Assembly (NCBI GenBank): GCA_020002185.1
Contig: JAHLWY010000274.1
Location: 62,001 to 126,000 of the forward strand
Length of the DNA: 64,000 nt
Direction: 5' to 3'
From: Paraescarpia echinospica
Lineage: Eukaryota > Annelida > Polychaeta > Sabellida > Siboglinidae
A program made the translations under genes and the position numbers. The notes under the pieces are model-generated. The model had not been told where the DNA came from. It searched no databases and saw nothing but the letters and a program-made list of their open reading frames with translations. Positions 1-10,941 of the stretch are shown here, piece after piece. Position 1 is the stretch's first letter. Each line of letters starts with the position of its first letter.

Positions 1-1226
1 TATTTATTTAATAGAAGTCAATATGTGTACTACAATGACACTAGCTCCACGAAGCAAACTATTACTTGTGGTGTACCGCAAGGTTCCATCCTGGGGCCAT
101 TGCTTTTTCTATTATATATCAATGATATTGCTAGTGTCTCAGATATTCTTTTTTCCATATTATTTGCTGATGACACTAGTCTTTTTATAAATGATGATCA
201 TTTGGATGATATAACTAACAAAATGAATGTTGAATTAAAAAATAATAATAATTTGGCTAAATGCCAACAAACTATCTTTAAACATTAATAAGACCCAATA
301 CATGATATTTAAAACACCTAACAGAAAACATACAAAACCAACAACACATAAAATTAATAATAATGCTATTAAACTAGTATCTTCTACGACATTTCTTGGT
401 GTGACTATTGATAGCAAACTCAACTGGGCTAAACACATTAACAAAGTTAAATGTAAAATTTCTAAAGGTGTTGGCATTCTCAACAAAACCAGAAGATTAT
501 TAACTAGATCATGTTTGGTCACCTTGTATTACTCATTTTTATTCCCTCACTTGACATATTGTATTGAAGTATGGGGAGGTGCATTTGACTCATATTGTTC
601 AAGTATTATTAAGATTCAAAAGAAAGTAGTGAGAATGTTTGTCTCAGCTAATAGATTAGCTCATACAAAACCTATCTTTAAATTACTAAATCTATTAACT
701 TTCAGACAAATGTATGTATATTCAATACAAATATTTATGTATAAATACAAGATGGGTCTTTACCAACAATCTTTGAAAATATGTTTACACTTAATCAAGA
801 TGTCCATAGTTATAACACAAGACAATCTGCACAAATTCATATACCCAAGGCAACTTTAGAAATAAGACTTCGTGCTATAAGAAATAAGGGTGTTATTATT
901 TGGAATCATTTCAGCACAAGACTTTCATTTACGACTTGCTCAATAATTAGTTACAAATCTGTACTTAAGCAATTTATTTTACACAATGATGTTAATATAT
1001 AACATAATTTTCAATCACGATTATATATTCTACAACTGCACGCTGTTTTTGTTTTCATTATAATGATATTTACATTGAAATATACCAAAGGGAGTATAAC
1101 ATTATTTAATGTTCTTCCCTTGTTGTGCTCATTATTGTTATTATATATGATTTGTCTTAATTTGATTTGTATTGTTTGTATTGTATTGTAATGAGTTACA
1201 ATAAATTTGATTTGATTTGATTTGAT
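1..1226 (+). mobile_element. CR1/L2-group LINE, 3' part of reverse transcriptase ORF plus tail
   Basis: The window opens inside the reverse-transcriptase gene of a non-LTR retrotransposon. Positions 25-288 encode the RT palm with the GVPQGSILGPLLFLLYINDI block and the catalytic FADD (LFADDTSLF). Positions 302-859 continue in another frame with the thumb and C-terminal region (TFLGVTIDSKLNW, YLTYCIEVWG-like), and 781-1002 holds the extreme C-terminus (NTRQSAQIHIPKA) in a third frame. At least two frameshifts therefore separate parts of one protein. The 3' end is marked by four to five TTTGA repeats at about 1200-1226, a typical LINE tail. The same family recurs at 3.9-5.4 kb, 31.4-33.3 kb and 56.6-57.1 kb. 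The element is dead. Its clade (CR1, L2 or Jockey-like) is not certain. Confidence 0.85.
302..859 (+). pseudogene. LINE reverse transcriptase, thumb and C-terminal segment
   Basis: This 185-codon open segment continues the RT that starts upstream in a different frame. Early residues match the region after the catalytic FADD box (FLGVTIDSKLNWAKHI), followed by the conserved block TRSCLVTLYYSFLFPHLTYC and the motif IEVWGG. The last part (QMYVYSIQIFMYKY) matches the C-terminal domain of CR1/L2-group LINEs. It lacks its own catalytic residues and is one frame of a frameshifted pseudogene, not an independent gene. Confidence 0.75.
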
Positions 1227-3870
1227 GTCTGCCCCCCATAGAAATTCCAGGGGGAGCAACTGCGTCTATGGTACTAGATATATTTTGTAGAATAATAAAG
1301 TATCATCATTATATTTTGACGTTGTTTCATGTGACGCCTAAATAGGGTAATTTATTTGTTGTTTAGATGTGGTTCAGGTTAACACAAAACAAATGCTCTT
1401 TACAAGCACCCACGAAAATGTATGGTTGATCTAATTAAAAGTGTTGACCCGCAGAGAGATAACCGAACAAAATTTGGCCAGCACCTTAAAACGTTGGTGG
1501 AACGCTGGACTAAGTCTAAAACACAAGAACAATACAATTGTATGTATACGTTTGTTGTATATTTAGTTATAGCGAACATGACAAAACAATAAAACATAAT
1601 GATTGAGTGACGGTACGGTAGAACAATTATTACCTATAATTATTATAAGATTAACGTAATACAATTTCTTTACAAAATATTTACATGAATATCTGCTGAG
1701 TGCAGATAACACCGAACCAATTATGTTCATTGAAAACTACACAACAATAAATTTGTCATACTAAAATGTAACTTGTGTTCAGAGACAGACAATTTAATAC
1801 CAGATGAAAAGGTTTTCCACAAGAACATATATAATTACTGAAAATATGCACATATATGCAATTAAAATGAGTAGCTGACAAAAGGTTGTGGTACATACTA
1901 CATGAACGAGGAGTCCACAAGTAGTAATCGCAGTGTAGCTGAATGCATCCCAGCGAAGTCGAAAGAATAACTGAAGCAACAGGTCTGATGAACACTGCAA
2001 TTTCTAGTTAAAGTGTATTGTTTGGAAGTGTGTGTTTGTTAAATATATACACAACTGACTGAATTTGTGTTATATAAGTTCACACAACTATATTTATATG
2101 ATATATGTGACTGGTTACAACGTGTGCTGTAAATTGTCCTCTTTCATGGTATACGTGGGTATATGTAACAAAAATATATATATACAGGCGCTTTTTAATA
2201 ATTTTTGTGTAACAGAGTCGAATAATCCAATGTAGCAATGGATCTGTTATGTGTTTTTTCTGTAACAACTTAAATTCAATATGCTTATTCAGAAGAAAAA
2301 AAACATTGTCCACTTGCCATACTAAAGGCACAAGCAGCTGCAAGCGCTACTACGACCAGACGATCTCTATAACTGGTCTGATTCCAGACCTTTGCTATAA
2401 TATTGGGAATCGGTGCTAATCATAGCTAATCATAGCTCCTGATCATGGAAACATCGTCTCCAAAGATTGGCACATTATTGTGTCCACTTACCTGTCCAAA
2501 GATACAATTAATCGCTATTGCTGCTTGAACTACTTTAGTTTATCAGCACTTCCAGGAGTAACTGACGACTTTTTGACAAATTCGTTCGTGCATATTACTA
2601 TAGAAAGCGATGCTGCTCTTATAAAAAATAAAAAATATTTGTAACCGTATACGTACAGTAAGCGTCGTCAGCTATGGAAACATACGTTGAACATGAAAGG
2701 CATGCAGTATTTCCCAAAGCCACGACTTTTGTGAACCCATACAACAACAATAAATGCCAAACAAACTGGCGCCAGAACACGGTGAATATTGGGGGTTGAT
2801 ACAAAACAATATCCTTGAGGCTCTTCATAAACATGAATTTTAACCCTCCCCTTTTGCAAAGTTTCACCCCAAAATCCACCACCTTTCCATAAATATTGGG
2901 AGGCTAATTGTACATCCAACCTTCGTCTAAGCTATTGAGGGGCTGAGCCCTCAACTCCCTCCCTGATTTCGACGCCTATATAAAACAAGCTGTAAGATAC
3001 ACAAGAAAGCCAGTAAATATACTAAGTCAACGAACCACAAACTCTTGGCCGCGGGCCAAATTTGAAAGGCTAAGAATTGGAAATTGCGAAGAGGAAAAAT
3101 ATGGCGATGTTCTATCATACAGTGGTCGGCCGTATATGGCACTTTAGTGGTATTACAGTTTTTTGGCCAGAGCATCAACACATTTTTATCACTTGAGACT
3201 AAACATGTCTTAAGAAGCCAAATATACGCATCATTAATGCATATTCACAGTTAACTGCATTTGAGACCATATAAGGTAAACAAATGGAGATCAGGCCTAT
3301 TACAAAAATTAGGTGAAAGTAATTATGTTTAAATAAATTGTCTTTCCGTTACATATGTCATGTCTGACAACAAACACAATACATTTGATGTTTACTTCGT
3401 CCCAGAACATTTAATGATAACTCAAATACTTTTATAAATTAATTTACTTCTATAATATCATCATTGGAAAATAATTGTAATAACAATAACAATTTAATAT
3501 AAATTTGTTCAAATTAAATTTAAATGATACATATAGTATATATTTTGACACCTTCATATCACGCAGACTTACCCCTAAATTACTCTTCCTACGAGATTTA
3601 CTAGAATCAATAGCACTTTAATATATTATTTCTTTATTAAATTTAGTAGATCTATACTGGGAAGTACTGTAGGGATTTTAATCAAAACATGTCTGACCAT
3701 CAACCGTACTTTATATTCATTAACAGCTCATTGAAGACAGAACCTCCTCCAAAATATGTTAAAATAAATACATTAAATGAAGAGTCAATGCATAAATGTT
3801 AAACTCGAACGTAATTCGTATGAGATTTACAATTAGCTAAATAAAAATCAGAATTGCACACACAAATTAA
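1227..3870. other. Intergenic, no supported gene
   Basis: No conserved protein is recognisable. Plus-strand 1405-1591 is stop-free and reads like coding sequence (CMVDLIKSVDPQRDNRTKF), but it has no start codon and no family I can name. Around 2860-2990 a slightly GC-richer stretch holds the short palindrome GAGGGGCTGAGCCCTC near 2937. Everything else is AT-rich and unassigned. Confidence 0.4.
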
Positions 3871-3879
3871 AATTACGAT

Positions 3880-4880
3880 ATAATTTAAGACGACATTTTA
3901 CTGGCAAAAAACAAGCACATGCAAACTAAGCTAGTGAAATTTAGTAAATATAAACATAAAAGATCAACGTGGATTACACATGGATTGCTAAAATATATTC
4001 AAAAATCGAAAAAACTTTATAAACAACGAAAATTTACACAACAAGTTCGCGAAACAATTAAACTATTAATTATACTAAAAACGTATAACATGATATAAAG
4101 GAAAAATATTCGTGCAGCCAAACAAACGTATCTCGAAGAAAGATTTAGTCATTTAAAAATGGTATGAAAAATACCTGGAAAATGATTTGTGAATTTCTGT
4201 AAAAAAAACGTACAAACCAGACTATCAATATTTTGTTTATAGACAATGGCACAAAAATAACCAATAAAAAGGATATTTCAAACCATTTAAATATCATTTT
4301 ATTAATATAGGCCAGATCATTAAACAAGGTGTTGAATATAAAGGTAACAACAATTATAGTTGGTATTTAAATAAAATGTAACTTCTGTATTTGCAATTGA
4401 GAGTGTTGATGAAGAAACTGTAAGGAAAACTATTCACAATCTTCCACAAAAATAGCTGTGAATTTGATGCCATTTCTTCAAAATTGCTCAAAATAATTGA
4501 ACCTGCAATTATAAAATCATTAACAATGATAATAAACCAAGTTTTAAAGTCCGAGATATTCCCAGATAAACTCAAAATTGCAAACGTTATTCTTACATTT
4601 AAGAAAGATGATCCATCTTTATTTGTAAATTGCAGTCCAATTTCCCTTCTGCCTATAATTTCTTAAGTATTAGAGAAACTTTTATGGTAATTAATATCAG
4701 TATGGTTTTAGAGCTAAGTATTCAACGGAATTTGCTGGGCTTGAGCTAACAGATAGAATTATTACTGAAATGTATTTACTTACTAAATTAACCTATATGG
4801 CTCAACCTTTCAGTTATTCAAAAGTCACATACAAAACAGAAAACAATATTTAGCTGGTGCCTTGTTGTTGCTCCTTTAAT
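3880..4880 (+). mobile_element. Degenerate CR1/L2-group LINE, N-terminal half of RT
   Basis: Fragments of a LINE ORF2 between endonuclease and RT palm can be followed through many stops and frameshifts. Positions 3950-4040 read STWITHGLLKYIQKSKKLYK, a linker typical of this LINE group. Positions 4484-4666 keep a clean frame (QVLKSEIFPDKLKIANVI, then ISLLPIIS) matching the RT finger blocks. Near 4710-4770 the sequence corresponds to the QYGFR-type block. The palm is absent. It is much older than the copy at 1-1226. Confidence 0.7.
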
Positions 4881-5020
4881 AGCGGTAATGATTTTATAAT
4901 CGCGGTTTCGATTTTTTTAAACAATTGTGAAGACATGCCGTCGAATCCACAGCTGATTTTTTTGGGAGACTTTCAATGGTTTTTTTTGCCTGCTTATCTA
5001 GACAATGACTAGAGTCTATA
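4880..5020 (-). mobile_element. Inverted LINE fragment, same RT-finger region
   Basis: Read on the minus strand, about 5002-4885 encodes KKTIESLPKKSAVDSTACL followed by LKKSKP. This corresponds to the segment at 4430-4510 on the plus strand (about TIHNLPQK to KIIEPAIIKS). Two homologous LINE pieces thus sit head to head, either from an inversion or from a second insertion in reverse orientation. Confidence 0.55.
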
Positions 5021-5189
5021 TTACCTTTGATATTATTGCCATTTGCAATAATAGTATAACTTATTTATGAAAGAAATTATTACATGTGTTTGCGATATAA
5101 TTTTATCTGTAATATATTTGCCATTTTTCAAGCAAGTGTTCCAAAACAATTCGCATTTTCAACACATTTAACCATGTATTACCTTAAGA

Positions 5190-5330
5190 AATATATTACA
5201 TAATTCATTAATAGTGTCTCATATAAACGATGGCATCATGGTATGGGGATATCGAGTTAACAGGATTTTGCGAATCAAAAAGCTGTATGAAACCCTTCCT
5301 TAAACAACTATAATTCACACACTGTTCCAC
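5190..5330 (+). mobile_element. Short LINE scrap, EVWG-like block
   Basis: The plus strand reads GIMVWGYRVNRILRIKKLYE. This parallels the block CIEVWGGAFDSYCSSIIKIQKK in the LINE at 1-1226. Only about 45 codons are recognisable, and the flanks are AT-rich with no clear continuation. The assignment rests on one motif. Confidence 0.4.
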
Positions 5331-5712
5331 ACTTTAAAATGACTACAAAACGTATAGAACATACAACGTTATAAGATTACAAATACAATATATTCTTCCA
5401 CAGAAACCTACCACTTAAATTGTTATATTAACCCACGTTCTAATATACACACTTACAACACATGGAATATATATATATATGTGTGTGTGTAAGACATATG
5501 TTTTGCACAAATACACAAGAAGGGTAGAACAAGATGGTGAGTATGCGTGTTACCAAATGTTGACAGGATGGCTGTTACTAATGTTATGCCTTGCAAGCGA
5601 CTGCAAATGTTGGTCATCGCTTGAGTTTTTTTCTTATGTGCTCCAGGTTCACCGCGAAACAGCAGATAGTTCCGTCGGCTGTATTACTCGATGACTATTT
5701 AGTTAATACGTG

Positions 5713-7248
5713 TCATGGTCTAACTTTACTTACGAAATATTTAATAATAGGTTCGACGTCGTTCGCTTTGAATTTCATACATTGTTTCTTCAAAAGAAGT
5801 CCATAGTAACGATGGCCAAGAACGCTCATCAGGTGTTTGTAACACCAATTCGGTCGTCCACTGCTGTCATAGCATAAACCCTCTACGACATCAGTTCCAG
5901 GCTGGGAAAAAACTAGGTTTGATTCGCCTGCACCATGCGGCGCCACTACCATATAGGCGCGACTGAACAGTTCGCGTGTCTCTTTAAATCCGAGTACTGG
6001 ATTATCGCCATATACGACAGTTCTCAAACCAACAGAGTCAGCGTGATACCGGAGTATGGCGAAGATGTCGTTGTGATTGTTGAACCAACGCTTAGTAGAG
6101 CGGCGAATCAATATGACCGTGTCACGGGGATGGATCTGGTCAGACAGTCCCGCTCTGAGCCGCAGCGAAAGCAACTGTGTGTTGAATATTGACGCCTGGC
6201 CACATGGCGTGCCGGCGGGCAAGTACAGTGTGTCCGCATAGATGTGTCCAGAAAGAAGGCTAGACTTGTCTATGCCCAACTCCGCCAAGAACCTGACCGT
6301 AAAACCAGAGGTGCTTTGAACGTGAACCTTTATATACGAATGACGAAGAAGAAACGGCAGGTGCGCCGCAATGCGGGGCATATTTTCTACAACAAAATGA
6401 AAGAACCCATTACCCCAGTATTGTGCAATGGTGAATACTTCGTCGTATCGTTGTGCATTTTTCCTGGGCTGATAATTTGATTTGTTTCTCTGTAGTTAAT
6501 ACCACATCGATTTGATATAATCTTCAAATCGTCTTTGACCATTTCACCGTCTGGTAATACCGAAGCGGCCATGATTACATGAATATGCGTGAAAATGTGT
6601 CGTAAGGTCGATTCGGAATCAGTCATCGTGTTAGATGTTTCAGACGGGTATGATATTCTACGTAACGCAATTGGTAATGAATATAGTGTTTCCGTTGATT
6701 CGGGGCGACTGGTGCATTGTGCTTTGTACTCGGGAAACAGTTGATAGAGCGCGCAATCTGATATCGCACCAACGTAATATTCCTTCGCCAAATATTGAGC
6801 AATGGTGTCCATATTTTCACTGAAAAATAATGTGCGTACATCTGAATAGCGATCCCGTAATGTTTTTAAATAATCCGGCTGGCTTTCACGTAACACGTTA
6901 ACTCGTCGTGACTTCGTCGAATTATCAGTTATATTCGTTTTGGATATGTCATGTCGAATCGCTTCTAGCGCAGCTATGTAATTTCGGGATAAAAGTGCAT
7001 CTAATGATTTAACAGTCTCGGTTATATTCATCCACATAGATCTGCTCTTGCCGTAAGTTCCATTAGCACATTTGGTAATGGTTGTCTTATCGTAAGAATT
7101 TTGATTATGCGGTGTCATTATTGTAGTGTATCCATGTTGTGAGGATAGTGTCGCCAGTCTAACCACAGTCACCGTGGCTACGAAGACAATGAAGACTTTC
7201 ACGAGTGTCGTTGGCTCAAGTATCTTATCAGATGCGAACCAGAGATAC
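5713..7248 (-). CDS. GT61-family glycosyltransferase (EOGT/POMGNT2-like), copy A, one frameshift
   Basis: This minus-strand gene encodes a type II membrane glycosyltransferase of CAZy family GT61 (DUF563), expected to act in the ER or Golgi on glycoprotein substrates. The first segment (7248-6387) gives a hydrophobic anchor (VFIVFVATVTVVRLATL), a stem with several N-glycosylation sequons (NGTY, NITE, NITD, NSTK) and the motif AISDCALYQ with nearby cysteines. The second segment (ending at stop 5713-5715) carries the catalytic region with the family signature VVAPHGAGESNLVFSQPG, then CYDSSGRPNWCYKHL and a C-terminus EPIIKYFVSKVRP. The segments lie in different frames and overlap openly between about 6387 and 6485, so a single one-base frameshift there separates them: either a pseudogene mutation or an assembly error. 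No in-frame ATG precedes the anchor, and 7248 follows a good splice acceptor, so the start codon probably lies in an upstream exon. The donor and acceptor sugars cannot be told from sequence. Confidence 0.78.
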
Positions 7249-7268
7249 CTGAACAAATGAAATAAACA
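7249..7268 (-). other. Candidate 3' splice site upstream of GT61 copy A
   Basis: On the minus strand the bases ending at 7249 read TTTATTTCATTTGTTCAG, a pyrimidine-rich run ending in AG. The GT61 reading frame is open directly downstream, while upstream it reaches a TAA without any ATG. Both facts favour an intron boundary here, with a 5' exon at higher coordinates that I could not identify. Confidence 0.5.
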
Positions 7269-9100
7269 TTCTTACTGAAACAAATTCAGTTAATGCTTGC
7301 ATTATTGTGCAAAATATTATAGATTTTAAGCAGTTTTGTAATTGCGTTGACTGTGCTTCATTTAAATGTGCAGACGATACTGACAGATAACACCTTAGAA
7401 GAATATTACTCAAAATGGAATGCAAAGAAATTAATATATATTCAGTTGTAATACGATTTTGTTAATGTCAGTGTCATGTTTGTTCTCAAATAAAAACCGG
7501 CATCAATACAAACCAAACACATATGCTGAAAGAGATGTCACATGCGTTTAAGCGTGGTGGCTATATTTGCAAAATTGGTTATCTTGTTATATAGACGGTT
7601 TTCTATTAAGCATGCTGTTAACTCACATTGTAATATTCTATAATGGAATGAAACATTTATTATTTCGTCCAAACACAACTTACAGGTATATCAATGTTTA
7701 ATTTGAACGATTAACAATAAATCTTCTCCGACGCTTGTATGTGGTCCACATACACATTATATGAATTGCACTTTATTATGTTAGTGAAATAAACCATCAC
7801 AATACTCATGTTCCCTAGTTCGACACAAGCAATGTGTTTATATGGTGTCACAAATATCTCCATATGTGAATAAATGCGAATGCTTCGTATTGTTTATGAA
7901 TCATGTAATTGTTTACAATTAGGACCAAATCCATGTATCACTTTGTGTAACAAATATGATATGTAAACGTCTCTCCAAATGTGAAATAATATGACTTAAA
8001 CTTATGTTTGATAAAGCTTATTCAACGCCCATATTGTAATAACACTTGCAAACATAATGCTAGCGTGAATAATAATAAGCGACCAAGAACTTTGACTTCA
8101 CAAGCTAAATCTACATCAATCTGTACTGAATCCAATTACGCTTTTCTGTTTAAGTTTATTGAGATGTGGTCATAGATAATTAACCTGTTCGGTGTATACG
8201 CCTTTTAGTTCCAGCTTAAAACGGAAATGGCGTATCATCATGCGCCAGTAAAAAACGACACACATAGTACCACACATCACATTGAAAGGTATCTAACATC
8301 ATCCGTAGAAATTATCTTGAAATTTCTCATCATATCGTGGAAATAATCATCAAGTCTATGTTAACGATACGACTTGAGCGTGTCCTATGAATTAATATCG
8401 TTAAACATTCGCGGTTTCTCAGATTACATTTATAGAACGTTTGCGCATACTTGTCAGTACTCACACTTGATCAAGCTATTTACACAGAAACATACCATAC
8501 TAATGTCTAATTTTTGATTTGTTTCTCGCTATCAAGTAAGAACAACATATAAAACGTTTGTAAAGATTACAGTACATAGTTGTAATGTTTGTATTTCGTT
8601 ATACTGGGAAAACCCTTCATAGGATTCAGTTGACACTCTGTGCACATTGTCGTTCAAATTCCGTACCGCGTCTAATAAGCAAAGCGATATTTGACAGTAT
8701 TAAATTTACCGTATTGAACGTCGAAGGCCCATCATACACATCCTTGCAATGTGTTTTGATTGCGGCATTCGTCTCTGACATTCGTTTGCTCGTACGATCA
8801 ATTGCCTGCGTGCTGCCAATGGCGAGTGTACTCCTTTCTTCTCGTAAAAAAAGTAAGTGCCATGCGCCACACATGGTTAACCACTGATATAGTAAGTAGT
8901 TCCTGTGGTGTCATTCACGGCAGGGAAATTATCTACATAACGCGAACGAAGGCTTATAACAAGTTTTTTCAGACCTTCGAGGGGCATTTGGGGGAATAGT
9001 TGACAAATAATTGTTTATTACGTGTAATTTGAGGGTGCTGACTCGAATTCTGAAATCTCTCACGCTGACATTTTAGCAACTTTGCGATTCGATATACAAA
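7269..9100. other. Upstream flank or intron of GT61 copy A, no supported gene
   Basis: AT-rich sequence without recognisable domains. Positions 7650-7830 resemble 9660-9840 (shared blocks TTATTTCGT, AAACACAACTTA, TTGCACTTTATT, CCATCACAAT), so part of a dispersed repeat family is present. A 100-codon plus-strand frame at 8585-8887 has a TATAAAA at 8548 and a GTAAGT near 8850, but its protein resembles nothing I know. Confidence 0.4.
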
Positions 9101-9109
9101 CGTGGGCTT

Positions 9110-9195
9110 TTAAAAGTAAGTAAAAGATAATTCTTATATAGCGCAATATCCCTTCTTTAAAACTGCTCAAAGCGCTTTTACTCATTATCAGACCT
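9110..9195 (-). mobile_element. L2-type LINE 3' end signature
   Basis: On the minus strand the sequence reads AAAGCGCTTTGAGCAGT, a short loop, then GATATTGCGCTATATAAGAA. Paired GCGC-containing arms of this form close the 3' UTR of L2-like LINEs and their derived SINEs. Equivalent copies lie at 27490-27545 and at 52684-52735. Only the 3' end is visible here. Confidence 0.55.
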
Positions 9196-9289
9196 GTCCA
9201 ATCAATTACCACCCCAACCTCTCTGGGACACGTTCACCCACACAACAATTAATGCGCGGAGGTTATTCCTACACACATATCCACCAATG

Positions 9290-9840
9290 TTTATTGTCAG
9301 GTACTAATTCATATAGTTACTAAAACATAGAATAGATGTCGTGTAGAAAGAGCACGTTGCATGATAGGGGCTAACTTGAATTGTATTCGATATACAACTG
9401 GAAGCCAGTGGAACTTTTTAAGAAGGGTCAGTGATGGTGAGAAAACAGGGGCTTTTAGAACCAGGCGTGCTAAACAATTATGTACACGTTATAGAGTTTA
9501 GCTAAGTCCTTTTTAGCTATATAGTTTAGCAGTGAGTTGTAGTAGATTATGAACAACATCATTTGTTTTAACTTGAGAAATAAAAAATATATTGTAATTT
9601 CTAGTGATTATACATAAATAATTTTGTTTCAAGAAAATTGAAAGATAAATGTATTTGAAGCATGCGTCTTATTTCGTATAAACACAACTTATATACATCA
9701 ATATAAAATTGAATGTTTGACACAAATAGTTCCCAGCACGCTTCTTGAAGGACAAATGAACGTTGTATAACTTGCACTTTATTTTCGTAGTGAAATAGAC
9801 CATCACAATAATCATATTTTCTAATCACACAATAATGTTT
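9290..9840. repeat. Dispersed repeat, copy 2 of 3
   Basis: Shares long blocks with 16370-16770, including GATGTCGTGT, a run ending ATACAACTGGAAGCCAGTGG, CAGTGATGGTGAGAAA and TTGTAATTTCTAGTGATTAT. Its right part also resembles 7650-7830. No coding capacity or terminal repeats are evident, so the class is unknown. Identity looks like roughly 75-85% by eye. Confidence 0.65.
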
Positions 9841-9921
9841 TATTAAATATATTTGTTTTTTATTCATTGATTGAAGACATATAACTTCTTTCACGCTCTT
9901 CGTGTATTTCTCTTGGCGGGT

Positions 9922-10941
9922 GTTGTATCGTCGACTACGAGAAGGCTTTCGACTCGATGCAAACTCAAGCAATGCTGACCTCCCTTCAAGAGATAGAGGA
10001 TGTGTACATCGATCTCCTGAAAGACATCTACACCAACAGCTCGGTGACAGTCTACATACACAAAAAGAGCAACAAGATCAACATCAAGAGAGGAGTACGA
10101 CAGTGTGACACCATATCGGTCAAGTTGTTCACGGCAACACTCGAAAGCATATTCCGAAGACTGACCTGGGAAACCAGAGGCTTGATGATAGACGGAGAAT
10201 ATATCAGCCATCTTCGCTTCGCTACTACACCGCAAGAACTACAAAACATACTGCAGGAGCTAGCTGATAAAAGTGAAAAACAAGGTCTCAAGATGAACAT
10301 CTCGAAAACAAAAGTGATGCTAGAAAATGACACACCAATATATATCAACACGACGCAGATAGAGAACGTCGAGAGCTACGTCTATCTGGGACAGCGATAC
10401 AGTATCAGAGACAGAAACCAAGACAAGGAGATTCAAAAAAGGATCACTGCCGGCTGGACAGCATTCGCCAAACACCGCGACATCTTCAAGGGTAACTTTG
10501 CAACCTGCTTAAAGAGACAAGTCTTCAACTCATGCGTATTTCCAGCGATGACATACGGCGCGGAAACATGCGTACTCACCATCCAGGCAAAGAACAAGCT
10601 ATCAGCCGTAAAAACAAAGATGGAAAGAAGTATGTTAAACATCACATATCGGGAGAGAAAAACAAACATCTGGGTAAGGCAGAAGACAAAGGTCATGGAC
10701 GTGATAGAACAAATCAGAAGACAGAAGTGGATCTGGGCAAGGCACATCAGCAGACTACGAGATAACCGATAGACATCGCGTATTACAACCAGGAGACGTT
10801 GGAGAGACGAAATAGATGAGTACTGGAAGGGCAGAGGATAGCGCAAGACAGGCAGATTTGGAAACGACACGCTGAGTCCTTCGCCCAACCACGGGATACT
10901 ACGGCTGCACAATGATGATGATGATGATGAGTTGTATCGTC
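9922..10941 (+). mobile_element. 5'-truncated RTE-group LINE with 11-bp target duplication
   Basis: An RTE-type LINE copy of about 1 kb occupies 9933-10930. It is flanked on both sides by GTTGTATCGTC (9922-9932 and 10931-10941), an 11-bp target-site duplication. It ends in ATGATGATGATGATGATGA, the simple-repeat tail expected for RTE elements. It starts abruptly in the RT (DYEKAFDS), so it is 5' truncated. It is closely related to the longer copy at 47205-49670. Confidence 0.88.
9957..10772 (+). pseudogene. RTE LINE reverse transcriptase, catalytic box deleted
   Basis: This 271-codon frame spans RT palm to C-terminus: IKRGVRQCDTISVKLF (the RQGD block with G to C), LTWETRGLMIDGEYISHLRF, MNISKTKVM, then YGAETCVLTIQAKNKL and RRQKWIWARHISRLRDNR. 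The related copy at 48.9 kb has LRFADDMLIC followed by ATT, whereas this one has LRFATT. Twenty-one bases covering the catalytic DD are missing at about 10222, flanked by GC microhomology. The protein cannot polymerise. The frame closes at 10770-10772 and homology continues in other frames to about 10900. Confidence 0.85.

Noticed and set aside
5935..6480. Plus-strand ORFs opposite GT61 copy A
   Set aside because: Shadows of the minus-strand coding sequence, which carries the PHGAGESN signature.
6455..6520. A tiny intron to explain the copy A frameshift
   Set aside because: The only donor/acceptor pair in range gives a 34-base intron and the wrong frame.
8548..8887. TATAAAA, ATG at 8585 and GTAAGT near 8850 as a small gene
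   Set aside because: The TATA box is too close to the ATG for a normal 5' UTR, and the protein resembles nothing.
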